From Arthrobacter sp. Hiyo4 (GTDB taxonomy: Bacteria > Actinomycetota > Actinomycetes > Actinomycetales > Micrococcaceae), in assembly GCA_002370555.1 (NCBI GenBank), contig AP014718.1:1054001-1118000 (forward strand): a DNA stretch of 64,000 nt. Direction: 5' to 3'. The number at the start of each line of letters is the position of its first letter. Positions within the stretch are counted from its first letter, which is position 1. The translations under genes and the position numbers were made by a program. Below, one piece after another: positions 21,778 to 33,347 of the stretch. Under the pieces are notes generated by a model. The model saw only the letters and a program-made list of their open reading frames with translations, searched no databases and was not told where the DNA came from.

Positions 21778-21815
21778 GGATTGTCCTCCGGCTGACAGGA
21801 TTATCCTCCGGCCAG
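21778..21815. repeat. Short direct repeat after gabD
   Basis: Two copies of GGATTRTCCTCCGGCY, offset by 20 bases, immediately follow the gabD stop. Possibly a small duplication; no function is apparent. Confidence 0.35.
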
Positions 21816-21836
21816 CCCCTTCCTCCACCGCCAGTA

Positions 21837-21869
21837 GGTAGCCGCTGCGGCGAGCCGCTATCGGCTACC
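21837..21869. terminator. Hairpin between convergent gabD and the transglutaminase gene
   Basis: Arms GGTAGCCG (21837-21844) and CGGCTACC (21862-21869) are exact complements, with a GC-rich interior that can pair further. It overlaps the last codons of the opposite-strand transglutaminase gene and could terminate transcription from gabD. Confidence 0.45.
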
Positions 21870-24339
21870 ACGCGGCCGGAATAAGCCGCCGCGCGCCCTC
21901 GACCAGGAGCGTGCGGCGGCTTTTGCCGTCCGGCGCCCCAGCCTGTTGAGCCCTCTGAACGGGGCAGCCAGGAGCCAGGCCCACCGGCCCAGAACCGACG
22001 GCGGGAGCCAGTCGGCACGGAGGCGTCGAGGAAGAGAGGCGTTGGCACGCAGGGAATGCTGCACTGCCGCGATGCGTGGGGCAATGGCCCCTGTCCTGCC
22101 GCGGCCGGCTGTGTCCTGGACAGGCGGGCCGTAGTGCCGGCGTTCGAAGTCGGAGGTGAGGCTGCGGATGGCTTGGTGCGCGGCGTCGTCCATGCCGCCA
22201 TGTTCGCCGAGCAGCGATGAATGGCGGAGCCGTGCGGAATATGTCCGGGCCGTTTCGCTGGAGTCCGGTGGCAGTCCGTAGTCGGTTCCGAGATCACGGA
22301 TTTCGGCCCACGCCAGTGGAACCACGTCCTCCCGCGCCCGTCCCTCGGTGCGGAGCCGCCGGCACGCCGCCCATCCTCACCAGCCGCGGCGAGGCTGCCA
22401 TAAGGACGAGGCCCAGCGCGGCTGCCGTCCCCAGCAGCCATGGCAGGAGCAGCTGCCCGAGGTCCCCTGCGCCGCCACCTGCACCGGGGAGGGCACGGAC
22501 GTGGCGCTTGGTGTGGGGGTTGGGGCGGTTGCGCCGGGAAGAAGGTCCTCGTTATTACCCAGCGAACCGGGGACGCCGGGTGTGCTGGTTTCCGTGGCGT
22601 ACGCGGGTATTACACCCCGCGACGGCGTGGGTTCGAAGGGCACCCACCCCAATCCCTGGAAGTAGAGCTCGGGCCAGGCGTGGGCGTCCCGGGCGTCCAC
22701 CTCATACTCCGGCAGCGCACCTTGCCCGGCCACTGAAACCGTGGAACCAGTGCTTCGGCCAGGCGCGTAGCCAACCGCGATCCGGCTGGGGATACCTTCC
22801 AGCCTGGCCATCACGGCCATCGCTGACGAGTAGTGGATGCAGTATCCGCTCTTCTGAGTCAGGAAATCGGCCAGCACCGAGAGCCCGTTACCGTCGTAGC
22901 CGCCCTGGACAGGTGACTGGAGCGAGTAGGTGAACTCCCCTGAGCGAAGGTATTTCTGGATGGCCATGGCCTTGGCGAAGGGTGTGTCACTCGAAGCTGT
23001 CACCGTGTCAGCCGTGCTGCGGACGATGTCCGGGACGTTGCCGGGAACCCTGGTGAAGTCGGCCAGGATTCCCTGCACGGCCTGCGACGACTGTTGAAGG
23101 AGGGTGGCCGTGAGCTTAGGCGCCGTGGACACCACAATGTATTGCTGTGTCCGTGTGTTGGTGTTGGAACCCTTGACGGCCAGGGTGGCCGGATCCCACG
23201 TCCAGGCGCCATTGAGCCCGCGGATTGTTTCCGGCGCGTACGGCAACGGCAAGTACGGGCTGGTGAACGTGCCCGTGTCCACGGCAGTTACCTGGCGGAG
23301 CTGCTCCTCGGCGACGATCTCGTGGCCCGTCTCAAGCTGTCCGGCCACGGGGCGGCGCTCTGCGTCGCGGTCATCAGGTCCCCAGGACTCTCCGTCGAAA
23401 TTGTCAACAGTGACGGACCGCAGATACAGCGGCCCGGCTGCGTTGGTGGCATAGGTGATCCGCCCGCTTCCGGCCGGTGCCCGCAGGCTGTTTCCCAAGC
23501 TAATCATGGGGTTCAAGCCGGTCCCGGCGCCCCACGGGTTCAGCCGGGAGCCCTGCGGAAACGTGCCGTGATCGAATCCGGGGATGGCCGCCGGCACTGC
23601 CAGTGTTGCCACCAGTGCCACGGTTCCGGTCAATATGGCCCGCCGGAACTGGCCGGGATTCCTGCCGCTGTCGGCCGCGGTGCGGGAATCCGGTGCAAAC
23701 CACTGGCTGCACGCGAGGATCAGGAGATACCCGGTCGCCGTGGCAGTGAAACCCCAAACCCCCACGCTCTGGGGCTTCACGGTGGCGGGGACTACCAGGA
23801 TGGCCAGCAGGCCCAGCCCGGTTGTTGCCGGCATGCCAAGCGGCACGGCCAGCGCATCGATGAGGATGACTGTCAGGCCCAGGGCCGCGCAGCTGACCAT
23901 AACGATTCCGGCGTTCGGAGCCACCGGGGCGCTTTCCGCAAGTACCGTCTCGCTCGCCCGGCGGACGAACCTGTCCACTTCAGCCAGGGTTGCCCGGACG
24001 GGATGAAACCGGCAATGCCCGTGCTTCGGAAGAACGTCAGGGTGAGAATCGCGATCAGGGAGGCAAAGCCGCCGGCAGCCACCACGAGAGGACGGGCCGC
24101 AGCGCGCGGAGCGTGGCGATGGTCAGGCAGACCATCACCACCGTGGTCAAGATGGGCAAGTACCAGGCCCAACCCCGCAGGACACCGTTGAGGGAAATCG
24201 CGGCGCCGGCCACGGACAGGGCGACGGCGCCGGCCATGGCCCAGGGGTACGCCCCGACCCGCGTCCATGCCGGAACCTGGCCCGGGGCAGCTGTGGCTGC
24301 CTGTCCGCGGGACGCGTTGCGTTCCGGTGCCAGTGTCAC
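21858..24339 (-). CDS. TgpA-like transglutaminase-core membrane protein (DUF3488/DUF4129)
   Basis: About 828 residues. N-terminal helices (YPWAMAGAVALSVAGAAISL, WYLPILTTVVMVCLTIAT, GIVMVSCAALGLTVILIDAL) are followed by an extracytoplasmic transglutaminase-like domain with the triad region KSGYCIHYSSAMAVMARLEG, the AVGYAPG turn, and DARDAHAWPELYFQGLGWVP. After a Pro/Thr linker and another helix, a DUF4129 tail ends in SWSRARGGLFRPRGSR. Start GTG 24339 overlaps the DUF58 stop (GTGA), so the two are coupled. Five bases are missing: near 24090, 23993, 22457 and two at 22367-22372. It is the last gene of a moxR-DUF58-tgpA operon with roles in envelope maintenance in other bacteria. Confidence 0.87.
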
Positions 24340-25736
24340 CGTCCCACCCCCGCTCCGCGGCGTACGTCTGCCGCTGCCGTGGCCGGCGCGGCACCACCCT
24401 GATCGAAGTGCGTCCAGGCGTCCGGGACCGGAACCGAGGTTGGCACGGCCACTGCCCGCCAGCCGCCCCGGCGGAGTGCCTCCAAGGAGTCCTCGGAATC
24501 CGCGGGCCTCTCGGAAACGATGATGGCGAAGGCATTCGCGCCATAACCCGCCGCCGGAGCGAGGGCTCTGGCCTCGCTCGGAGAGATCCTGCCGAGCACG
24601 GCAATAAGGGGCCCCCGCATCCGGTGGGCGGAGAGTTTGTCCATCAGGTGATCGTCGAAAACAGCCGGTCCGGCATCCTGGCGGCCGTGGTCCCGGGCAG
24701 CGTGGTGCGGACCGGACAGCTGGATGGCGGCGAGGCTTTCGGCGATCGACTGGAGCCCGACACTCCGCTGAACTCTTCCGCTTCCGGTTCCGGTGCGGAC
24801 GGGGAGCGGAGGAACGCGGGTTCGCCGCGGGGTCCAGGAGGCGAAGGGCGTAGTTCCGTTCCGACAGGTGCGTGCAGATGGAGATCGCGGCCACCACGGC
24901 CCACTCGAACGTGCCGCTGGTGATCATCTCGTGGCCGTCCACGGCCGCAGCGCCCCCGAAACCGGAGCCGTGCCCGCCGGAAAACGCCGCGAACCGTTGG
25001 TCCAGGATGACGGTGGCCTCAGGCGTTGTGACGGATTCCTCCTGGCGCACCATCAGGGCGCCGTGGTGCGCGGTGGCTGCCCAGTGCACCCGGCGCATAG
25101 GATCGCCCGGGCGGTATTCGCGGGTCATGACGTCGTCGTCGCTGGGGTTGGCCCGGGTACGGGTTGCTGTGATGCCATCGTTGCCGCGGGCTCCCGCGAG
25201 GCCCGTCACGGGAAGCTCGACGGCGGCGGGCGTCACGGTGAGTGTGTCGCCGTCGTCAATTGACCGCCGGTGCAGGGACAACCCGAAAGGATCCGTGAAC
25301 TCGGCGGTTACCGGACCGATCAGGTACTGTCCGCGTTTGGTGGAACGCAAATGGTATTCGTACCTGCTCGTTCCGCCCTTGGCCGAGCGGGCAGGGAAAT
25401 GGAAGGCCGGGGACTCGCCGAACCGTGGCTGCAGCCGTTCCTCCATGATCGCCCGGCCGCCCCCGTAACCGGTCCGTGCCACCGCGAGCCGCACAGTGGT
25501 GGCGGCGGAGGTCTCCACCGGGGACGGGTTGAACTCGCGGTAAACCTGGAACCGGGGCTTGAGGAGCCTGATCCCCGCCAGCGAAACCAAGGGAAGGACG
25601 ATGAGCAGCACACTCAGGCTCAGCAGATCCCGCCGCCCCATGATCTGCGCAGACAACAAGCAGACGGCGCCGGCGGCCAGGAGCCCCAGCCACGCTCGCT
25701 GAACAAATGCCGGGGTAGTCGGTCACGCAGCGCCAT
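24336..25736 (-). CDS. DUF58 domain-containing membrane protein
   Basis: About 467 residues. Two N-terminal helices (LLAAGAVCLLSAQIMG and LLSLSVLLIVLPLVSLAGI) precede a beta-rich domain and the DUF58 signature YRPGDPMRRVHWAATAHHGALM, followed by a von Willebrand-like region. DUF58 proteins are the usual partners of MoxR ATPases. ATG 25736 is 13 bases after the moxR stop. Three bases are missing, near 25688, 24831 and 24756; the C-terminal part (LMDKLSAHRMRGPLIAVLG) ends in GAGVGR and its stop overlaps the next start by 4 bases. Confidence 0.87.
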
Positions 25737-25749
25737 GTGCTGGCCCTGC

Positions 25750-26844
25750 CTAGTGGTTCCGGCGCAGTCCGGCCGGCGGGGCCGGGCTGTTCACCGGGTC
25801 CTGGTTCACCGGGAGCCGGGAGAGGATGCCCCGGATGACGCTGTGCGGGGTCTCGCCGGCGCCGGCCGCCTTCCGGTCCAGGATGATCCGGTGGGCCAGC
25901 ACGGATTCCGCCACGCTGACGACGTCGTCCGGCAGCACAAAATCACGGCCGTCCAGCGCCGCCGTGGCCTTCGCGGCCCGGAGCAGCTGGAGCATGGAGC
26001 GTGGGCTGGCGCCCAGCCGGAGCAGGGGCTTTCGCGCGTTGCGCGGCCTACCGAGACGGTATATTCCTTGACGGCCTGGGAGACGTAAACCTGTTGCACC
26101 GTGGCGATCATCGCTGCGACGTCCGCCGCGGTGACCACCGCGGAGACCTTGGCCAACGGGGAGGTTGCCTGATGGGTCTCCAGCATTTCGATTTCGGAGT
26201 CCTTGTCCGGATAGCCCATGGAAATCCGTGCCATAAAGCGGTCGCGCTGGGCTTCGGGGAGTGGATAGGTGCCTTCCATCTCGATCGGGTTCTGGGTTGC
26301 CACCACCATGAACGGTTCGTCGAGTTTGTACGAGTCCCGTCCACGGTCACCTGGTGTTCCTCCATACACTCCAGGAGGGCGGATTGGGTCTTGGCGGACG
26401 CGCGGTTGATTTCATCGCCAATAACAATGTTGGCGAAGACGGCACCCGGCCGGAACTCGAACAGCCGCGACGCCTGGTTATAGATAGACACGCCCGTCAC
26501 GTCCGAAGGCAGCAGATCGGGAGTGAACTGAATGCGGCTGACCGTGCAGTTAATGCTCCGGGCGAGGGTTTGGCCAGGAGGGTCTTGCCCACACCTGGCA
26601 CGTCCTCGAGGAGCAGATGGCCCTGGGCCAGCAACACCGTCAGGGCAAGCCTGGCCGCATCCGACTTTCCGTCAATGACGGTGTTGATCGAGGCCAGGAT
26701 CCGCTGGCTGGCCGCGTGGAATGAGTCGGCGTCCATGGCTGCTGCCTTGTAACCGTTGAGATGGCCCACCTGCTCCGTCACGGGGGTAAAGTTCCGGCTG
26801 GCAGGGGATACCTCGTTGACGGCGGTGCGGCGGTGGGAGTCCAT
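25750..26844 (-). CDS. MoxR-family AAA+ ATPase
   Basis: About 365 residues. Walker A in [16 protein letters not shown], Walker B and sensor in [20 protein letters not shown] followed by [10 protein letters not shown], and the [20 protein letters not shown] block typical of MoxR; the C-terminal lid contains [20 protein letters not shown]. MoxR proteins act as chaperones that mature complexes, often with the DUF58 protein encoded next. ATG 26844 is preceded by AAAGG. Three bases are missing, near 26569 (an A run, the only non-G/C case I found), 26337 and 26025. First gene of the operon, divergent from tatD. Confidence 0.9.
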
Positions 26845-27008
26845 CTGCAACCTTTCAGTCCGGGGATCACCCGAAACGGGACAGCAGGCCTGCCTTCGCC
26901 CGGCGGTGGGCGTTCGCATCTGTTCGTACCAGCCTACTAACACAACTGCCCCGGCTGACAGAGAGTTCCGGGAATTCTGCCGCGATCCGCCGCCGCTAGG
27001 CTTGAGGG

Positions 27009-27908
27009 ATGTGCAATTCGCTGATTCCCGCCGCTTACCGTGCCGCCGGGGCGGACCCTGCAGACGCCGCCCGGCAGGCGCGCCAGGACTATCCGCCGGC
27101 ACCGGAGCCGCTGCCGGTCCCCGTGATGGACAACCATACGCACCTGGATTTCCCTGATGGCGAGAGCCCGGTGGGCATCGCCGCGGCGTTGGATGCGGCC
27201 CAGGCCGTCGGAGTGCAGGGGGCCGTCCAGGTGGGTTGCGACCTGGAGTCCTCCCGGTTCACGGTCCGCGCCGTAGACCTGGACAGCAGGTTGCTGGGGC
27301 AGTGGCACTGCACCCCAACGACGCCCGGACTATGCCCGGCGCGGCGAGCTGGAGGATGCGCTGGCGGAGATTGAGGAACTGGCCGCACACCCCGGATCCG
27401 AGCCATCGGCGAGACGGGCCTTGATTTCTTCCGCACCGAAGGGGAGGGCCTGGCCCACCAGCGCTATTCGTTCCGGCGGCATATCGATATTGCCAAGCGC
27501 CTGGACCTGACGCTGCAGATCCATGACCGCGACGCGCACGACGACGTGGTGCAGGTCCTGCGCGAGGAGGGGGCTCCGGAGCGGGTGGTGTTTCATTGCT
27601 TCTCGGGTGATGAGGCGCTCGCCAGGATCTGCAATGCCGCTGGCTGGAACATGTCCTTTGCCGGCACGCTGACCTTCAAGAATGCGGCTAACCTCCGCGC
27701 CGCGCTGGCGGTGGCTGACCCGGACCTGGTGCTGGTGGAAACGGACGCCCCGTTCCTGACCCCGCATCCGCACCGCGGCCGTCCCAACGCCAGTTATGTG
27801 GTGCCCTACACCGTCCGCGCCATGGCCGAATTGACAGGAACTGACCTCGCGGAGCTCTGCACCCGGATTAGCGAAAATACCGTGCGGGCGTACGGATCGT
27901 GGGACTGA
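27009..27908 (+). CDS. TatD family metal-dependent DNase
   Basis: About 300 residues. TIM-barrel metal ligands are visible: the HxH pair in DNHTHLDFPDG, the glutamate in IGETGLDFFRTEG, histidines in LQIHDRDAHDDV and VVFHCFSGD, and the final aspartate in VETDAPFLTPHPHRGR. TatD enzymes are 3'-5' exonucleases linked to DNA repair and turnover. An N-terminal extension of 35 residues precedes the domain. Three bases are missing, near 27299, 27327 and 27396. The tatD-rpfB-ksgA-ispE order matches the mycobacterial Rv1008-Rv1011 segment. Confidence 0.9.
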
Positions 27909-28167
27909 TCCGGGCCTCGTCACATGACTTGGTTCACATACCTCGTATGTAAATTTCTTGGCCGCTTTATAACGCTACGGTTACAGTGGAGAACTATTAG
28001 CCGGGGTCGGGGAAGGCCTTCGGATAATTTCACTTCATACGCAGCAGGACCAGGCAGGGCTTTGATGCCCTCTGCCCGCCGCGCGGAGTGTGGCGGCGCA
28101 ACGGTGCCCGGAGCTTGTCCCCAGGGTCATGCGCCGGCTATTTCACTGCGTTTTTCCCCGTGCCCGG

Positions 28168-29342
28168 ATGGATCTAAAGTTACGGGCAATCGTGGTCAAG
28201 CTCTTCACAACGGACGGCAAGTTCAGTTTTATCAAGGTGGGCACCCAACTGGTGGTGCTGTGTGCGCTGATGTTGGGCCTCGTGGCCTTCGTCGGAAATA
28301 ACAAAACCGTTACCCTCAACGTCGACGGAAAAGTGACTTCGGTCCAGTCCTTCGGCGGCACCGTGGGCCAGGTCGTAAAAAGCGCCAACGTGGAACTGAA
28401 GCCGGCTGACCGCGTCTCGCCCTCGGCGGACGCCAAAGTGGAGAACGGCACCGTGATCAACGTCAACATGGCCAAGGCCGTGAAGGTCAGCCTGGACGGC
28501 TCTGAAAAGACCATCAACACCACGGCGCCGGATGTTGCGGGCCTCGTCACCGAACTGGGAGTGGCCAGCTCCTCCTCCGTTTCCGTTCCGAAGGACGCCC
28601 AGCTCGCCGTGGCCGGATCGTTTGTCTCCATCTCCACGCCCAAGACCGTCAGCATCGTTGCCGACGGCAGGGCCTCCACGGCCACCACCACGGCGGGGAC
28701 CGTCGCCCAGGTGCTGGAGGACGCCGGCATCACCCTCGGCGTCGACGACCGTACTTCCCAGCCGGGCAATGCGCACGTGGTCAACAACATGGTGGTTAAG
28801 GTCTCCCGGGTGGATACCAGCCAGACCGCGGCCACTACTGAAGATGTTGCTTTCGACAGCCTGACCACTGAGAGCGCTGAGCTTTTCAAGGGCGAAAAGG
28901 AGGTCACCCAGGCCGGCGTGGCTGGCAAGGTGGATAAGAGCTTTAAACTGGTGATGGTTGACGGCCGTGAAGCCTCGCGGACGCTGGTCTCCGAAACTGT
29001 TTCCGTCCAGCCCGTGACGGAAAAGGTCACTGTAGGCACCAAGGCAAAGCCCGCAGCCGCCGCCGGAACTAACACCGGCGCCTCGGCCCGGCCATGATGA
29101 ACGAGGCCATGTGGGACAAGATTGCCCAGTGTGAGTCCACCGGAAACTGGTCCATCAACTCGGGCAACGGCTACTACGGCGGCCTCCAGTTCGACATCCA
29201 GACCTGGATCGGCTCCGGCGGCGGCGCCTACGCCCCCAACGCCAGCCTCGCCACCAAGGCACAGCAGATCGACATCGCCAACCGCGTGTACGCACAGCGT
29301 GGCCTGCAGCCGTGGGGCTGTGGCTGGGCAGCTACGAGCTAG
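28168..29342 (+). CDS. rpfB: Resuscitation-promoting factor RpfB
   Basis: About 391 residues. A membrane anchor (VGTQLVVLCALMLGLVAFVG) leads into three DUF348 repeats (beginning at VTLNVDGKVTSVQSF, VKVSLDGSEKTINT and VSIVADGRASTAT), a G5 domain (about FKGEKEVTQAGVAGKVDKSF to VSVQPVTEKVTVG) and a C-terminal lysozyme-like Rpf domain with the catalytic glutamate in IAQCESTGNWSINSG and the end GLQPWGCGW. Such enzymes cut peptidoglycan glycan strands and revive dormant cells. One base is missing near 29087, splitting the Rpf domain into another frame. The start is uncertain: ATG 28168 is chosen; GTG 28192 and starts upstream to 28090 are in frame. The upstream 180 bases are unusually AT-rich. Confidence 0.9.
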
Positions 29343-29396
29343 GCACCAATGAGCACCTGCGCTGGCGGCAGCTGACCACAGCCGCCAGGCAAGCAG

Positions 29397-29440
29397 ACGG
29401 CAGCGGCCGGCCCGGATTGTCCCGGGCCGGCCGCTGCCGT
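29397..29440 (+). terminator. Very strong terminator after rpfB
   Basis: Two perfectly complementary 19-base arms (29397-29415 and 29422-29440) around the loop ATTGTC, about 55 bases after the rpfB stop, followed by TTAAG. This is the most stable simple hairpin in the window. Confidence 0.75.
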
Positions 29441-29524
29441 TAAGCGGAACCACGCACCGCGTAACACGCCTGATCCGTGCGGAAAGCGGATGGCCCGTCA
29501 CTGCGGCCGGGATAGGATGCCTAG

Positions 29525-30395
29525 GTGACTGAACCGACTGCTGCCGCGCCCGCACCCCTCTTCGGTGCTTCCGACATACGCCGGCTGGCGGAAGAAATCG
29601 GTATCCGGCCCACCAAAACACTGGGACAGAACTTCGTCATCGATGGGAACACCATCCGCCGGATCGTCTCCGTTGCCAACATCGGGCCAACCGAGACGGT
29701 GCTGGAAGTCGGGCCGGCCTTGGTTCCCTCACGCTGGGCCTGCTGGATGCCGCGCAGACGGTGGTCGCCGTCGAAATCGATCCGGTCCTGGCAGCAAAGC
29801 TGCCGGAAACCGTGAAAGCATGGCGGCCGGACGCGGCGGGCGCTTTCCACCTGGTCCAGGCGGACGCCATGAAGGTCACATCGCTTCCCGTTGAACCCAC
29901 CGCCATCGTGGCGAACCTGCCGTACAACGTGGCGGTGCCGGTGGTCCTGCACCTGCTCCAGCATTTCCCCAGCCTGCAGCACGGTCTGGTGATGGTCCAG
30001 GACGAGGTGGCTGACCGGCTGGCCGCGGGCCAGGATCAAAGACCTACGGGGTGCCCTCGGTCAAGGCGGCCTGGTACAGCAGCATGCGCAAGGCCGGGGT
30101 GATCGGCATGAACGTCTTCTGGCCTGCGCCGAAGATCCAGTCCGGGCTCGTGGCCTTCACCCGGCGGGAACCGCCTGAAACAACCGCCACCCGTGAGCAG
30201 GTGTTCGCCGTGATCGACGCCGCCTTCGCCCAGCGCCGGAAGACGCTGCGGGCTGCCCTGGCCGGCTGGGCCGGCGGCGCAGCCGAGGCCGAGCGCTGCC
30301 TCATTGCCGCAGGAGTGGCTCCATCCGCCCGGGGCGAAGTCATCGACATCCACGCCTTCGCCCGGATTGCCGAAGCCCGCGAGGCCGGGTCGTGA
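29525..30395 (+). CDS. rsmA: 16S rRNA (adenine1518-N6/adenine1519-N6)-dimethyltransferase KsgA
   Basis: About 291 residues, GTG start. It dimethylates two adenines near the 3' end of 16S rRNA in late 30S assembly. Motifs: [18 protein letters not shown], the SAM motif [22 protein letters not shown], the catalytic [18 protein letters not shown] and later [19 protein letters not shown]. Two bases are missing, near 29719 (inside the SAM motif) and 30032. Its stop overlaps the ispE GTG by 4 bases (GTGA). Confidence 0.93.
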
Positions 30396-31350
30396 AGGCA
30401 GCCGCCGGGAGGTTCTCCGCACGGACGGTCCGGGTGAAGGCGCCCGGCAAGGTCAATGTTTCCCTGGACGTGGGACCCTTGCGCGCTGACGGCTACCACT
30501 CAGTTGCCAGCGTGTACCTGGCCGTTTCCCTCTATGAGGAAGTGGCTGCCACCAGCACGGAGACGCCGGGGATCACCGTCAGCATCAGCCCTGACAGCAC
30601 CCTGGACCTGGACGACGTGGACATTCCGCTGGATGAGAAGAACCTGGCCTACAAGGCCGCGGCGATCATGGCCGATGTCTCCGAGCATTCCACCGGGTGC
30701 ACCTTGAAATCACCAAGCGGGTCCCCGTGGCCGGGGCATGGGTGGCGGCTCAGCCGATGCCGCAGCCACACTGCTGGCCTGCGACGCGCTCTGGAACAGC
30801 GGGTTGTCGCGGGATGAGCTGGCACATCTGGCCGCCGAATTGGGTGCCGACGTCCCGTTCTCCCTGCTAGGGGGAACCGCCGTCGGGCTTGGCGTTGGCG
30901 ACGACCTTTCGCCGGCACTGGCCAAAGCCCAAACGGACTGGGTCCTCGTGGCGGCGGACTATGGGCTGCCCACCCCGAGGTCTTCCGCACCCTGGACCGG
31001 CTCCGGGAGGCAGAAGGACTGGACGTTGCCGAGCCCACGGCCGTGGATCCCAAGATCCTGCAGGCGCTGCGGAACGGGGACGCCGATGCCCTGAGCAGGG
31101 TCCTGGTGAACGATCTTCAGCGGGCCTCCATTGAACTTTCCCCCGCGCTCCGCGATACGCTGGGACGAGGTGAAGCGCTCGGCGCCCTGGCCGGAATCGT
31201 ATCCGGCTCCGGCCCACCGTGGCTCTGTTGACCCACAATCCCGCCGCCGCCGAAAACCTGGCGGAGGACCTGCGGCACTACGGGCTGACGGCATTCCCTG
31301 TCCACGGGCCCGTGCATGGAGCGCGTATCATCTCCGATACTTTCCTTTAA
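30392..31350 (+). CDS. ispE: 4-diphosphocytidyl-2-C-methyl-D-erythritol kinase
   Basis: GHMP kinase of the MEP isoprenoid pathway, about 320 residues. It carries [16 protein letters not shown] at the start, the ATP loop [19 protein letters not shown] and, near the end, [13 protein letters not shown], all typical of IspE. Four bases appear missing, near 30696, 30737 (next to the ATP loop), 30975 and 31214; each restored reading gives conserved protein. As IspE is essential in organisms that rely on the MEP route, four real frameshifts are not credible. Coupled to ksgA by the 4-base overlap. Confidence 0.93.
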
Positions 31351-31388
31351 GAGTCCCCTTCCTTACTGAGCAGCAGAAAGCAGTCCCC

Positions 31389-33212
31389 TTGGCACACCTT
31401 CTTGGCGGCGAAAACCTTACGGTTTCGTACGCAACGCGCACCGTCCTGGACGGTATCACCCTCGGACTCGAGGAAGGTGACAGGATCGGCATGGTGGGCC
31501 GGAACGGCGACGGCAAGTCCACGCTGATGCGCCTCCTGGCCATGCGCTCCACCCCGGACTCGGCCGGGTGACCAAGCGCAGCGAAGTCAACATCGGCTAC
31601 CTGGACCAGAGCGACGTGCTCGACGGCGACCTCACAGTGGGCGCTGCGATCGTCGGCGACCAGGCCGACTATGAATGGGCCCGCAACCCCCAGATCCGCG
31701 AAGTCATGGGCGGCCTGGTGTCCGACGTCGACTGGCATGCGAACGTCCACGCCCTCTCCGGCGGTCAGAAGCGGCGGGTGGCGCTGGCCAAGCTGCTGAT
31801 CGAGGACCATGACGTCATCATGCTCGACGAACCGACCAACCACCTCGACGTCGAAGGAGTCGCCTGGCTGTCCCGGCACCTGAAAACCCGGTGGCGGGCC
31901 AACCAGGGCGCCTTCCTGGTTGTCACCCACGACCGCTGGTTCCTGGACGAAGTCTGCACCAAGACCTGGGAAATCCACGACGGTATCATGGACCCGTTCG
32001 ACGGCGGCTACGCGGCCTACGTCCTGGCCCGTGCCGAGCGGGACAGGGCGGCGAATGTTATGGAAGGCAAGCGCCAGATGCTCGTGAAAAAGGAGCTCGC
32101 CTGGCTGCGCCGCGGCGCTCCGGCCCGCACGGCCAAGCCGAAATTCCGCATCGAGGCCGCCAATGCCCTCATCGCCGACGTCCCGGAGCCGCGAGACTCC
32201 ACAGCCCTGAGCAAGATGGCCACCGCCCGGCTCGGCAAGGACGTCCTGGACCTCGAGAACGTCTCACTGGACTTCCTCGGCGGCGACCCCGGACAGAAAC
32301 TCTTCGACAACATCACGCTGCGGCTTGCCCCGGTGAGCGGCTTGGGCTCGTGGGCGTCAACGGCGCCGGCAAGACCACCCTGCTGAAACTCCTCAACGGC
32401 GAGATTGAGCCGTCATCCGGAAAGGTCAAGCGCGGCAAGACCGTGGTCACCGCTGTGCTGACCCAGGAGGTCAAAGAGCTCGACGACGTCTCGGACCTGC
32501 GCGTGATCGAAGTCATCGAGCGCGAAAAGCGGTCCTTTAACGTGGGCGGCAAGGAATTCACGGCGGGCCAGCTCGTGGAGCAGCTCGGCTTCACCAACGA
32601 AAAGCAGTGGACCCCGGTCAGGGATCTGTCCGGTGGTGAGCGCCGGCGCCTCCAGCTCCTGCGCCTGCTGGTGGGGGAGCCGAACGTGCTGATGCTCGAT
32701 GAGCCCACCAACGACCTCGACACCGACACCCTCGCAGCCGTCGAAGACGTCCTTGACGGCTGGCCTGGCACCCTCGTGGTGGTCAGCCACGACCGGTACC
32801 TGCTGGAACGCGTGACGGACCACCAGATGGCGCTGCTTGGTGACGGCAAGATCCGCGCCCTGCCGCGCGGCGTAGACCAGTATCTGGAACTCCGCGAATC
32901 CGCCCTGGCCGGCTCCACGATCACCGGCGGCGGCAACCCCGTCACCGGTCCGAGCGGCAGCTCCGCCCCCGCCGCCCCGGTTCCTCCGAAGCCGAAAAGC
33001 GCGACGCCCGGAAGGCCAAAAACCGGATCGAGCGCCAGCTGGGCAAACTGGAGCAGCAGGAAAAGAAGATTCACGACCAGATGGTCAAGAGCACCGCGGA
33101 ATCCGACTTCGAGGCCCTCGCCGACCAGAACAAGAAGCTCAAGGACCTTGCCACCGACCGCGAAGCCCTGGAACTCGAATGGATGGAAGCCCTCGAAGTC
33201 CTCGGCGAGTAG
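31389..33212 (+). CDS. ABC-F family ATPase with C-terminal coiled coil (Uup-like)
   Basis: Soluble twin-ATPase protein of about 608 residues. First domain: Walker A MVGRNGDGKSTLMRLL, signature ALSGGQKRRVALAKLL, Walker B HDVIMLDEPTNHLD. Second: LVGVNGAGKTTLLKLL, DLSGGERRRLQLLRLL, NVLMLDEPTNDLD. A Pro/Ala linker then leads to a coiled coil (RQLGKLEQQEKKIHDQMVKS), as in Uup-type members. ABC-F proteins act on the ribosome or on DNA branch structures rather than in transport; no membrane segment is present. TTG start. Three bases are missing, near 31562, 32331 and 32989. It lies downstream of ispE. Confidence 0.9.
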
Positions 33213-33347
33213 CCCTGCATGTGGCGCGCCGGGTCGGCTGGGGTGCCGGAGCCGCCCCTTCGACGTCCGCTCGCCGTGGGTGCCCGAACAGAGGTGTCGG
33301 CATTGCGGCGCGGCGGAGGGCACCTGCGCCGCGAAGGTAACCACGCG

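Noticed and set aside
27909..28167. c-di-AMP (ydaO-type) riboswitch before rpfB
   Set aside because: Known before some actinobacterial rpf genes, but the conserved core could not be recognised by eye; a covariance-model search would decide.
30392..31350. ispE as a true pseudogene
   Set aside because: Four breaks, each restored by one base, in an essential-pathway gene, with conserved residues intact on both sides.
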